DNA of 26,527 nucleotides from Lachnospiraceae bacterium (GTDB taxonomy: Bacteria; Bacillota_A; Clostridia; Lachnospirales; Lachnospiraceae): positions 1 to 26,527 of the forward strand of contig JAFRMI010000064.1 of NCBI GenBank assembly GCA_017430765.1, in the 5' to 3' direction. A program made the position numbers and the translations under genes. The notes below the pieces were generated by a model, which ran no database searches, was not told where the DNA came from, and worked only from the letters and a program-made list of their open reading frames with translations. Shown here piece after piece: positions 7,254-15,092 of the stretch. The stretch's first letter is position 1. Every line of letters begins with the position of its first letter.

Positions 7254-7282
7254 ATTTTACCACTATTTATACGTTTTCGTAA
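7254..7282 (-). promoter_or_regulatory. Promoter of the CarD-like gene
   Basis: On the minus strand, TTACGA (7282-7277), a 17-base spacer and TAAAAT (7259-7254) are preceded by an extended-minus-10-like TGG. It sits about 20 bases before the CarD-like start codon, so the leader would be short. Confidence 0.55.
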
Positions 7283-7338
7283 GGAAAAATATAAAAGAAA
7301 GAGGTCACAAATTTAATATAAAAATTAAAAAAATGTCT

Positions 7339-7367
7339 TGCGTGTTACCTCATTATGCATTATACTG
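7339..7367 (+). promoter_or_regulatory. Promoter of the secreted transglutaminase-like gene
   Basis: TTGCGT (7339-7344), a 17-base spacer and TATACT (7362-7367) predict transcription from about 7374. This is downstream of the ATG at 7355, so that upstream start cannot be used from this promoter. The ATG at 7454 is favoured. Confidence 0.7.
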
Positions 7368-7453
7368 TTCTTAACAACAAAGAAAATGTGAAAAACAGAA
7401 GCAGGAGACCGGAAGGCGTCCCGTCCCGGGCCGGTCAGGAAGGAGCGGATGGC

Positions 7454-9049
7454 ATGAAGAGAATATGGTTGCGAATCGGTGCTGCATTTGCCGGACTTTT
7501 TGCTGCTGCTGCGATCGGCCTGTCCCACCCGTCAGCTGTCAGCGCCGCCAGTTACGGGTCAGCGGCCAATGCGACGGAGCTGAATCCCAGAAACTACGGT
7601 ACCTGTGCCGCCTCACTCAGGGATGCGATGGTGAAAAGAGATACCGCGGTCCGGATCTTCGTAAAGGTTCCCTACTCTGATTACGGGAATAATAAACTGG
7701 CGAGGAGCATTCTTGACCGGGCGATGGAAGAAAACTATGCCGGGAACGCGGGAGACTACCTCCTGTATTCCAGCAAAAGCTTCAGCTACGGGTTTGGGCA
7801 GGCCCTTAATTTCGATTTCAGCGGATCCGAGCTGGCGATTATCACCACACTGGAATATGATATCGGGTACCGGGACGACGCGTCGAAGGAATCGCAGACG
7901 GCGAGCGGCGTCAACTCGAGACTGAAGAGTCTGAATCTGTCCGGCAAGTCCGATTACGACAGGGTATCTTCCATCTACAATTATATTACTACGAACGTCA
8001 CATACGACACGAAGGCTGCCACAACGAGCAACGGGGATACGGTTTACAAAACCGCATGGACAGCCTACGGCGCATACTGCAACAAGAAAGCGGTCTGCCA
8101 GGGCTACGCGCTCCTTTTCTATAAGATGTGCAATCTGGCAGGCGTACGGGCCCGCATCGTCGACGGGGACGCCAGAGGTGCGCGGGGCAATGAGGGCCAC
8201 GCATGGAATATGGTCCGGATCGGCAACTCCTGGTACTACTGTGATCCCACGTGGGACGCTGCTTATAAGCAGGCCGGCCAGCCGTATCAGTATTTCCTGA
8301 AGAATACGTCTGACTTCAAGGATCACTATCTCGATACTTCCTCCACCACCGGCGGCAACGGGACGAGAAATAAAGCCATTTTGTCCGCCTGCCCGCTCTC
8401 TTCGAAGAGCTACGGCCAGGGCGGCTCGAAATACAAAGTAACCGTCTCGGGCGGAAAGATCAACGGAGGCAGCTCGAGCGGAAGCTTTAAAGCCGGCACA
8501 GTCATTGAAATTAAGGCATCCTCACCTCCGCTTGCGGGACAGGTGTTCTCGAGATGGAGCGGCACGGCTGCTTACGCGAGCGGTTCTGCGACAAGCTCCA
8601 CGGTGAAAGTTAAGGTATCCGGCGATATCAGCCTGAAAGCTACCTACGCCTACAGGGATGCCAATGTGAAAGCGGCCAACTACAAGGTGAGTTCCCTCTC
8701 CGCTCCCGGGAAGAAGAATTCGCTGAAAGCCAACAAGAACAGCAAGAAGGACAATACGTCCATTGTCCTTGAAAAATCCGCATCGGCGCCGCGCTTTAAG
8801 CTGTCGAAGGCGGGAAGCGGCTATTACTACCTGATGAACGTAAAGAGTAAGAAATATCTGAGCCTCAAGGGATCGAGTGCGGTGCAGGGCAAGAAGGGAA
8901 CGTCGACGAGCCGGTGGAGAATCGTTAAGGACGGAAAAGCGTACCGGCTGATCAACAAGAACGGGAAAGCTCTCACGGTCAGCGGCTCAACGGTCAGAGC
9001 GGGAGCAGATTCCGGAAGCAAGAAACAGAAATTCAAACTGCCGAAATAA
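7454..9049 (+). CDS. Secreted transglutaminase-like protein with InlB-type and ricin-like C-terminal regions
   Basis: The 531-aa protein starts with a signal peptide (residues 1-31, cleavage likely after AVSA). A transglutaminase-like/papain-fold core spans about 165-290. Its apparent triad is Cys215 (AVCQGYA), His249 (GHAWNMV) and Asp264 (CDPTWD). At about 325-400 a segment ending FSRWSG...VSGDISLKATY resembles divergent InlB B-repeat domains. The last 120 residues (YYYLMNVKSKKYLSLKG, then WRIVKDGKAYRLINKNGKALTV) look like a ricin-type beta-trefoil fragment, which could bind carbohydrate. No LPXTG-like signal is seen, so it is probably released or held non-covalently. Activity could be proteolytic or crosslinking; the substrate is unknown. 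AGGAG at 7441-7445 lies eight bases before the chosen ATG. Confidence 0.88.
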   Translation: MKRIWLRIGAAFAGLFAAAAIGLSHPSAVSAASYGSAANATELNPRNYGTCAASLRDAMVKRDTAVRIFVKVPYSDYGNNKLARSILDRAMEENYAGNAGDYLLYSSKSFSYGFGQALNFDFSGSELAIITTLEYDIGYRDDASKESQTASGVNSRLKSLNLSGKSDYDRVSSIYNYITTNVTYDTKAATTSNGDTVYKTAWTAYGAYCNKKAVCQGYALLFYKMCNLAGVRARIVDGDARGARGNEGHAWNMVRIGNSWYYCDPTWDAAYKQAGQPYQYFLKNTSDFKDHYLDTSSTTGGNGTRNKAILSACPLSSKSYGQGGSKYKVTVSGGKINGGSSSGSFKAGTVIEIKASSPPLAGQVFSRWSGTAAYASGSATSSTVKVKVSGDISLKATYAYRDANVKAANYKVSSLSAPGKKNSLKANKNSKKDNTSIVLEKSASAPRFKLSKAGSGYYYLMNVKSKKYLSLKGSSAVQGKKGTSTSRWRIVKDGKAYRLINKNGKALTVSGSTVRAGADSGSKKQKFKLPK

Positions 9050-9075
9050 TCTATACGCACAGCAGACGGACGTCC

Positions 9076-9106
9076 GGGACAGGGTAAAAATACCCTGTCC
9101 CTTTTT
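9076..9106 (+). terminator. Intrinsic terminator
   Basis: GGGACAGGGTA (9076-9086) pairs perfectly with TACCCTGTCCC (9091-9101) around an AAAA loop, followed by five T. It ends the transglutaminase-like transcript. Confidence 0.93.
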
Positions 9107-9126
9107 ATGCCGGACAGATGGCTGTT

Positions 9127-9220
9127 CAAAAAAAGCATCCGGCTGGATTGTACACAGGCACATAAGGAGAATGTCACTTACGCGACCGTTCCCGGCGCAA
9201 AAAATCTGACTGCGCTCCCA
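9127..9220 (+). repeat. Decayed fragment of the 174-bp repeat (copy 3)
   Basis: The middle of the element is recognisable. AAAAAGCATCCGGCTGGAT corresponds to the AAAAAGCCTCCGGCAGGAT of the full copies. ATAAGGAGAATGTCACTTAC and the CCCGGCGCAAAA block also match. The first hairpin (H1) and the terminal hairpins (H3, H4) are missing or unrecognisable. As with the full copies, it lies in the same orientation just downstream of a terminator. Confidence 0.7.
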
Positions 9221-9242
9221 TGCCTTTGTGCACTTTTTTAAG

Positions 9243-9270
9243 TTGACAAACAAAAGAAACGTGATATGAT
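9243..9270 (+). promoter_or_regulatory. Promoter of lon (extended minus-10)
   Basis: A consensus TTGACA (9243-9248), a 16-base spacer and TATGAT (9265-9270) are present, with TG one base upstream of the minus-10. This is a strong vegetative promoter directly before the CIRCE element. Confidence 0.85.
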
Positions 9271-9282
9271 ATAGGAGATATA

Positions 9283-9309
9283 TCAGCACTCGAAATAATA
9301 GAGTGCTAA
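9283..9309 (+). promoter_or_regulatory. CIRCE element (HrcA operator) upstream of lon
   Basis: TCAGCACTC (9283-9291), nine bases, then GAGTGCTAA (9301-9309) match the CIRCE consensus TTAGCACTC-N9-GAGTGCTAA at 17 of 18 arm positions. It lies just after the minus-10, across or immediately downstream of the predicted start site. That is the normal position for HrcA repression of heat-shock genes. It predicts heat-inducible lon expression. Confidence 0.93.
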
Positions 9310-9343
9310 CAAAACAGAAATCTATGAAAGGAGCGATGAATCT

Positions 9344-11743
9344 ATGAACCATACCAATATGATTATACCGATTTATAATACAGTGCTCCTTCCTGACGTG
9401 GAATACCGGTTGAATATAGAGGGAATCAGTGAGGAAGAGAAGAGCAGGGTCAAGATCGATAACGGTCTCGCGGTTCTTCTGCCGCTGAAGGAGGAGATCG
9501 AACGGGATGCGATCGGGATGGAGGATTTCTATCCGCTCGGGGTTCTGATGGAGATCTCCGAGATTGTCGAGGGCCCGATGGGGACGATTCTCCAGGGGCA
9601 GTCCAGGGATAAGGTGCGGGTCTCCAATATAGAGACGGGATCCGGTGTGATTGAGGGGTCGTGGACGGCTGTCAGCGAAGTGATGGACGTGACGGCGCAG
9701 GCGGAAAAGGACCTCCTGGCGGAGCTTAAAAAGCAGTCGACGGAGATGGCCAAACAGATCCGGGGAGGCGACTACGCGATCGAATATATCCGAAAGATCC
9801 GGACCGTCAGCGAATACGCGTCCGCTTTCTGCCAGTTCTTTGACATGACGGCGGAGGAGAAGTACGAGCTTCTTGCGACGGACTCCTTTAAAGAGCGCGG
9901 CATTCTCATCCTCGAGGCGATGCGGAGATTCAAGGCTGCCATCGAGCTGCAGGTGCGGATTGCCGGAGCGGATGATCCGGAGGCGAACGCATACAAAAAA
10001 GCCGCCATTCACAAGCAGATGAACCTTCTGGAGAAGGCTCTCGCCGAGCTGGAGCCGGAGGTGGAGGAGGACGAGGATTCCTTTGAGAAGCGGATCGAGG
10101 CGGCAGGGATGCCGGAGGAGGTGCGGAAAGAAGTGGAGCGCGTCCTGCGCAGATTCCGCAGGGAGCCTTCCAACGGGGCGGAATACAATTCCCTCTATGA
10201 TTATCTGGATTTTGTTACAACGCTTCATTGGAAGCCGGAGAAAACCGAGCCGATCGACCTCAAAAAAGCCAGAAAGATCATGGACCGGGATCACTACGGC
10301 CTTGACAAGGTAAAAGACCGGATCCTGGAATATCTGGCGGTGATGTCCCTGCGGGAGAGCGGGGACTCCGAGGACAAGAAGGGGACGATCCTTCTTCTTG
10401 TGGGGGCGCCGGGAACCGGAAAAACCAGCATGGGGCGTTCCGTTGCGGAAGCGCTGGGAAGAAAATACGTCCGGATTTCCCTTGGCGGAATCCGGGATGA
10501 AGCGGAGATCCGCGGACACCGGCGCACATATATCGGCGCGCTTCCGGGCAGAATTATGGACGGGATCAAGAGATCCGGCGTAATGAATCCGGTCGTCGTT
10601 CTCGATGAGGTGGATAAGCTGCAGGCGAGTTTTAACGGCGATCCTTCCGCGGCGCTCCTCGAGGTGCTGGATCCGGAGCAGAATACGACCTTTGAGGATC
10701 ATTATGTTAACCTTCCGTACGATCTGTCACACGTGTTCTTCATCTGCACGGCCAATACATGGGATACGATTCCCCAGCCGCTGCTTGACCGCATGGAAGT
10801 AATTGAGCTGTCGGGCTATACACCGACGGAGCATTTCTACATCGCAAAGAAGCATCTGGTCTCCCAGGCACTCAAAGAGAGCGGCCTTTCCGGTCAGGAT
10901 CTCCGCTTCACGGACGGGGCGCTGAAGAAGATCATCGAGGACTACACGATGGAAGCCGGCGTCCGCGGACTGAAGAAGCAGCTGCTCACCGTGTGCCGCA
11001 AAGCGGCGGTGCAGATTGTCACAGGAAAGCTCGAGGATAAAAGCCGGAGCGGGGAGGATCCCGAACCCCGGCAGGTCGTTATCCGCGAGAAGAACGTCGA
11101 GGAGTTTCTCGGCAGAAAGAAGATCAACCACGGGAAGGTCCGGAAAGAGAATCCGGCCGGCGTTGCCACCGGGCTCGCCTGGACACAGGCGGGAGGCGAG
11201 ATCCTCTTCATCGAGTCCGTCGCCATGAACGGCACCGGACAGATCCATCTGACCGGGCATATCGGCGATGTGATGAAGGAGTCCGCGGAGACGGCGGTGA
11301 GTCTTGTGAAGAGCCTCTTCACTGACAGGAAGGTGAACTTTAAGGAGAGGGATATCCACATCCACATTCCGGAGGGAGCGGTTCCGAAAGACGGACCGAG
11401 CGCAGGCATCACCATGTTCACCGCGCTGATGTCCCTTGTGACCGGCATCCCTGTGAGCCCGTATCTTGCCATGACCGGTGAAATTTCGCTTCGCGGACAG
11501 GTTCTCCCGATCGGCGGCCTGCCCGAAAAGCTGATGGCAGCCGAACGTTCGGGCATCCGGAAAGTTCTCATTCCGAAAGACAATGTCAGGGACCTTGAGG
11601 ATGTGCCGGAAGAGATCCGCGGCAAACTGGAGATCGTCCCGGTACAGACTGTGTCGGACGTCATCCGGCAGTCGCTCGCCATGGATCTTCCGGCAAGAAG
11701 CGAAAAACCGTTTGAGCCTCGTGAACAGGCATCCGTCTCTTAA
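9344..11743 (+). CDS. lon: ATP-dependent protease Lon (endopeptidase La)
   Basis: The 799-aa protein is a full-length LonA-type enzyme. It has an N-terminal substrate-binding domain (about 1-200), a helical linker with an acidic stretch (about 225-270) and an AAA+ module. Walker A is GAPGTGKT (354-361) and Walker B is VVVLDE with Asp421-Glu422. The C-terminal peptidase has catalytic Ser686 (DGPSAG) and Lys729 (GGLPEK); their 43-residue spacing matches other LonA proteases. It degrades misfolded and regulatory proteins in the cytoplasm. AAAGGAG lies 10 bases before the ATG at 9344. The CIRCE element upstream indicates HrcA control. The last 25 residues are a short divergent tail. Confidence 0.97.
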   Translation: MNHTNMIIPIYNTVLLPDVEYRLNIEGISEEEKSRVKIDNGLAVLLPLKEEIERDAIGMEDFYPLGVLMEISEIVEGPMGTILQGQSRDKVRVSNIETGSGVIEGSWTAVSEVMDVTAQAEKDLLAELKKQSTEMAKQIRGGDYAIEYIRKIRTVSEYASAFCQFFDMTAEEKYELLATDSFKERGILILEAMRRFKAAIELQVRIAGADDPEANAYKKAAIHKQMNLLEKALAELEPEVEEDEDSFEKRIEAAGMPEEVRKEVERVLRRFRREPSNGAEYNSLYDYLDFVTTLHWKPEKTEPIDLKKARKIMDRDHYGLDKVKDRILEYLAVMSLRESGDSEDKKGTILLLVGAPGTGKTSMGRSVAEALGRKYVRISLGGIRDEAEIRGHRRTYIGALPGRIMDGIKRSGVMNPVVVLDEVDKLQASFNGDPSAALLEVLDPEQNTTFEDHYVNLPYDLSHVFFICTANTWDTIPQPLLDRMEVIELSGYTPTEHFYIAKKHLVSQALKESGLSGQDLRFTDGALKKIIEDYTMEAGVRGLKKQLLTVCRKAAVQIVTGKLEDKSRSGEDPEPRQVVIREKNVEEFLGRKKINHGKVRKENPAGVATGLAWTQAGGEILFIESVAMNGTGQIHLTGHIGDVMKESAETAVSLVKSLFTDRKVNFKERDIHIHIPEGAVPKDGPSAGITMFTALMSLVTGIPVSPYLAMTGEISLRGQVLPIGGLPEKLMAAERSGIRKVLIPKDNVRDLEDVPEEIRGKLEIVPVQTVSDVIRQSLAMDLPARSEKPFEPREQASVS

Positions 11744-11818
11744 CTGCAGAGGCGCAGGCGGAGCGGAAGGCATCCCGGAGATCGATTTCACTCCGAGGTA
11801 GCACCTTCCATAGAGTAG

Positions 11819-11827
11819 TGATATAAT
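11819..11827 (+). promoter_or_regulatory. Candidate extended minus-10 promoter for malQ
   Basis: TGA followed by TATAAT (11822-11827) forms an extended minus-10. No good minus-35 is seen at the right distance. Its right edge overlaps the left arm of the lon terminator hairpin, so a transcript would start inside that hairpin and escape termination. Confidence 0.4.
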
Positions 11828-11861
11828 AGTGACGCAATATCTTGTGCGTCACTATTTTTTT
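11825..11861 (+). terminator. Intrinsic terminator of lon
   Basis: AATAGTGACGCA (11825-11836) pairs with TGCGTCACTATT (11845-11856) around an eight-base loop, followed by T residues. This is a strong rho-independent terminator about 80 bases after the lon stop codon. Confidence 0.9.
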
Positions 11862-11943
11862 GGGCTGCGGGGGATTGCAGACCGGCGGGCGGCGGGCATG
11901 TCTTCTGCCGGTGAATCAAAACAGAAAGAGAGTATTCAATATT

Positions 11944-13494
11944 ATGCGAATGAGCGGAATCTTGTATCCGATCACATCGCTGCCGTCCCGTTACGGGATC
12001 GGCAGCTTTTCAAAGGAAGCGTATGAATTCGCGGACTTCCTGCATGAGGCGGGACAGAGCGCGTGGCAGGTGCTTCCGTTTGGCCCGACGGGCTTCGGGG
12101 ACTCTCCCTACCAGTCCTTTTCCACGTTTGCCGGGAATCCCTATTTTATCAGCCTCGAGGATCTGATCGAGGACGGTCTTCTAAAAAGGGAGGAGTGCGA
12201 TGCGGTCAATTTCGGAGACCGCCTTGAATTTGTCGACTACGGCGCCATCTATAACGGAAGGGCAAAGATTCTCCGGCAGGCATATGAGCGCTTTCGCGAG
12301 GTCAGGGATCAGGAAGAAGCTTATCAGTCTTTTGTGAAGAAGGAGTCGGACTGGCTCGACGACTACTGTCTCTTCATGGCCCTCAAGGCAGAGAACGGCG
12401 GAAAGCCGTGGACGGAGTGGGAGACCGCATACCGCAACCGGGACAGGAAAGCGATGACTGTTGTGCAGGAAGTTCTGCGGGACGAGACAGACTTCTACCG
12501 TTTCCAGCAGTATATGTTTATGAAGCAGTGGGAAAAGCTTCACGCATACGTGAACGCGAAGGGAATCTCGGTCATCGGTGACATCCCGTTCTATGTCGCG
12601 TTTGACAGCGCTGATACATGGGCGCACCCGGAGATGTTCAAGTTTGACGAGGAGAATGTCCCGACTGTCGTCGCGGGCTGCCCGCCGGATGCATTTTCAG
12701 CGACAGGACAGCTCTGGGGGAATCCGATCTACAACTGGGCGTACATGAAGAAGCACGGGTATGACTGGTGGATCCGGCGGATTGAGCGGTGCTTCACGTT
12801 CTATGATGTCCTCCGCATCGATCATTTCCGGGGATTTGACGAATATTACGAGGTGCCCTACGGTGAGGAGACCGCGATGAACGGCGAGTGGGCGGAAGGC
12901 CCGGGAATGGATCTTTTCGATGCGGTTCACGAAAAACTCGGCGATGTGCGAATTATCGCGGAGGATCTGGGATACATCACGCCGACTGTAAGGGAACTGC
13001 TGAAACAGACCGGGTATCCCGGGATGAAAGTCCTGCAGTTTGCGTTCGATGAGAGCGAGTCTTCTATGTACCTCCCGTACCTTCATGAGCGCAATGCCGT
13101 TGTGTATACCGGGACGCACGACAACATGACGACGCGCAGCTGGATTGAAGCGATCAGCGACCACGACAGGGATTTCGTGAGACGGTATATCAACTCGGTT
13201 CACACGGACTACGGCCAGTTCACCTGGGACTTCATCCGGGAGGCGTTCCGCTCGGTCGCCGATCTGTGCATCGTCCCGATCCAGGACTTCCTCGTGAAGG
13301 GAGAGGAAGCCAGGATGAACTGCCCGTCCACGGGAATGGGCAACTGGCAGTGGCGGGTGACGCCCGGCCTTCTGTCACGGGAACTGGCGAAAAGCATCTA
13401 TGAGATGACGAAGCTCTACGGGAGGCTTCCGCTTCCGCCGGCACAGCCGGAGGAGAAAGCCGAAGAGGAAGCCGCAGGGGAAACAGAAGAATAA
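11944..13494 (+). CDS. malQ: 4-alpha-glucanotransferase (amylomaltase)
   Basis: The 516-aa GH77 enzyme transfers 1,4-alpha-glucan segments between maltodextrins in cytosolic starch or glycogen metabolism. The family signature is complete: the N-terminal GILYPITSLPSRYGIGSF, nucleophile Asp293 (LRIDHFRGF), acid/base Glu340 (IIAEDLG) and Asp393 (TGTHDNMTT). I chose the ATG at 11944 (MRMSGIL) because it gives the usual family N-terminus; a longer frame back to 11842 would begin inside the lon terminator. The ribosome binding site is weak (AAAGAGAG). The last 20 residues are an Ala/Glu-rich tail beyond the normal catalytic domain. No other maltodextrin genes adjoin. Confidence 0.95.
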   Translation: MRMSGILYPITSLPSRYGIGSFSKEAYEFADFLHEAGQSAWQVLPFGPTGFGDSPYQSFSTFAGNPYFISLEDLIEDGLLKREECDAVNFGDRLEFVDYGAIYNGRAKILRQAYERFREVRDQEEAYQSFVKKESDWLDDYCLFMALKAENGGKPWTEWETAYRNRDRKAMTVVQEVLRDETDFYRFQQYMFMKQWEKLHAYVNAKGISVIGDIPFYVAFDSADTWAHPEMFKFDEENVPTVVAGCPPDAFSATGQLWGNPIYNWAYMKKHGYDWWIRRIERCFTFYDVLRIDHFRGFDEYYEVPYGEETAMNGEWAEGPGMDLFDAVHEKLGDVRIIAEDLGYITPTVRELLKQTGYPGMKVLQFAFDESESSMYLPYLHERNAVVYTGTHDNMTTRSWIEAISDHDRDFVRRYINSVHTDYGQFTWDFIREAFRSVADLCIVPIQDFLVKGEEARMNCPSTGMGNWQWRVTPGLLSRELAKSIYEMTKLYGRLPLPPAQPEEKAEEEAAGETEE

Positions 13495-13578
13495 GAATCC
13501 CGCAGCACATATCGATCCGCCTCCGGCAGCGGAGTGCTCCGGGGTGTCTGATCAGCTGCGAACAGGAGTGCAAAAACT

Positions 13579-14427
13579 ATGAGCCATGCGGATAAGCTGT
13601 TTGTCGCGATGTGCCGCGACATACTTGAAAACGGAACCGACACGAGGGGCGAGGCCGTCCGCCCGCACTGGGAGGACGGGAGTCCCGCCTACACGGTGAA
13701 GCAGTTCGGGGTTGTGAACCGCTACGATCTCCGGAAGGAATTTCCGGCGCTGACGCTCCGGAAGACGGCCCTGAAAAGCGCCATGGACGAGATTCTGTGG
13801 ATCTGGCAGAAGAAATCCGCGAATATCCATGACCTGAAATCCCATATCTGGGACGAGTGGGCGGATGCGGAAGGCTCCATCGGCAAGGCGTACGGATATC
13901 AGATGGGCGTCAAACACCGCTATAAGGAAGGCATGTTTGACCAGACCGACAGGGTGCTTTATGATCTGGCCCACAATCCCTTCAGCCGGCGGATTCTCAC
14001 CTCGATCTACAATCATCACGATCTGAGTGAGATGGCGCTCTATCCGTGTGCCTGGTCCGTCACGTTCAATGTGACGCAGCATATGGGAGATGAGAAGCTG
14101 ACGCTCAACGCGGTGCTCACGCAGCGGTCTCAGGATATTCTTGCGGCCAATAACTGGAATGTATGCCAGTACGCGATTCTGCTCATGATGTTCGCGCAGG
14201 TTTCGGATATGATTCCGGGTGAGCTCCTGCACTGTATCGCGGATGCACACATCTATGACCGCCATGTCCCGATCATCGAGGAGCTGATCACACGTGAACA
14301 GCATCCGGCCCCGAACGTGCGGCTGAATCCGGAGATCCGGAATTTCTATGATTTCACGACGGACGACCTGCTTGTCGAAAACTATGTGACAGGCGAGCAG
14401 ATCCGGAACATTCCGATCGCGGTGTAA
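13579..14427 (+). CDS. thyA: Thymidylate synthase
   Basis: The 282-aa ThyA-type enzyme methylates dUMP to dTMP using 5,10-methylene-THF, producing dihydrofolate. The nucleophile is Cys157 in LYPCAWS. The dUMP phosphate site is QRSQD (182-186), followed by NNWNVCQYA. The C-terminal end IPIAV gives the usual C-terminal closure residue. CAGGAG precedes the ATG. It lies 84 bases after malQ and 150 bases before folA. The folA enzyme regenerates THF from the dihydrofolate made here, so pairing the two genes makes metabolic sense. Confidence 0.97.
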   Translation: MSHADKLFVAMCRDILENGTDTRGEAVRPHWEDGSPAYTVKQFGVVNRYDLRKEFPALTLRKTALKSAMDEILWIWQKKSANIHDLKSHIWDEWADAEGSIGKAYGYQMGVKHRYKEGMFDQTDRVLYDLAHNPFSRRILTSIYNHHDLSEMALYPCAWSVTFNVTQHMGDEKLTLNAVLTQRSQDILAANNWNVCQYAILLMMFAQVSDMIPGELLHCIADAHIYDRHVPIIEELITREQHPAPNVRLNPEIRNFYDFTTDDLLVENYVTGEQIRNIPIAV

Positions 14428-14577
14428 ACCGCGAAAAAAAAGTCCCCCGTTTTTCGGATGCAGAGGCGCCGAATGCCCGCTTTCCGCGCTGCGGTGCCAG
14501 GCTCCGCGCGATGAAAGACGCAGGCGGGGATCCACGCAGCCGCGCGGCAATACTGAAAAGAAAGAAGAGATATAAAC

Positions 14578-15090
14578 ATGATGAAAGCGATTGTTGCGGT
14601 CGATCGGAACTGGGCGATCGGAAAAGACGGCTCCCTGCTCACCCGCATCCCGGCGGACCAGAGGTATTTCCGCGCGATGACGGAAGGAAGCGTTGTGATC
14701 ATGGGACGGAAGACGCTCGAGTCTTTCCCCGGAGGGAGGCCCCTGAAAAACCGCGTGAACATTGTGATCACGAGGAACCCGGACTACAGGCCGGACGGAG
14801 TGACTGTCGTCGGCAGTGTGGAGAAAGCGGCGCAGGAGGCTCTGCGGTATGCGGGAAGGGAAGTGTTCGTCATCGGCGGCGGTGAGATCTACCGGGAAAT
14901 GCTCCCATACTGTGACACCGCCTATGTCACAAAGATCGACTATTCCTATGACGCCGATACGACATTCCCGAATCTGGACGAATGCTCCGACTGGGAGATC
15001 GCGGAAGAAGGGGAGGAGCAGACCTCTTTTGACCTGATCTTCACATTCGTGACCTACAGAAGAAAAAGCGGGGGGACAACAGGGAGGTAA
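14578..15090 (+). CDS. folA: Dihydrofolate reductase
   Basis: The 170-aa enzyme reduces dihydrofolate to THF with NADPH. Visible motifs are AVDRNWAIGKDG (residues 7-18), Asp27 in RIPADQRYF (the substrate-binding acid), VIMGRKTLESFPGGRPL (40-56) and VIGGGEIY (98-105), which contacts the cofactor. Two adjacent ATGs (14578 and 14581) are possible starts; AGAAGAG precedes them. The gene ends two bases before the ispG ATG. The 150 bases upstream hold short GC-rich stems but no clear promoter or terminator. Confidence 0.96.
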   Translation: MMKAIVAVDRNWAIGKDGSLLTRIPADQRYFRAMTEGSVVIMGRKTLESFPGGRPLKNRVNIVITRNPDYRPDGVTVVGSVEKAAQEALRYAGREVFVIGGGEIYREMLPYCDTAYVTKIDYSYDADTTFPNLDECSDWEIAEEGEEQTSFDLIFTFVTYRRKSGGTTGR

Positions 15091-15092
15091 CG

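Noticed and set aside
7355..7453. Upstream start extending the transglutaminase-like protein by 33 residues
   Set aside because: The ATG at 7355 lies within the promoter, before the predicted transcription start. The ATG at 7454 has a good ribosome binding site and begins a proper signal peptide.
9324..9347. Seven-codon upstream ORF ending in ATGA over the lon start codon
   Set aside because: It has no ribosome binding site of its own, and its codons largely consist of the lon Shine-Dalgarno sequence; it is probably chance.
8987..10702. 571-codon open frame on the minus strand opposite lon
   Set aside because: It is antisense to an unmistakable lon gene and the preceding terminator/promoter region, reads through repetitive Arg/His/Leu-rich sequence and matches no family. 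It is a shadow frame of GC-rich coding DNA.
14418..14441. Hairpin CGCGGT-GTAA-ACCGCG followed by an A-run at the thyA end
   Set aside because: The run is A rather than T on the coding strand and lies on the wrong side for a minus-strand terminator; it is not a terminator.
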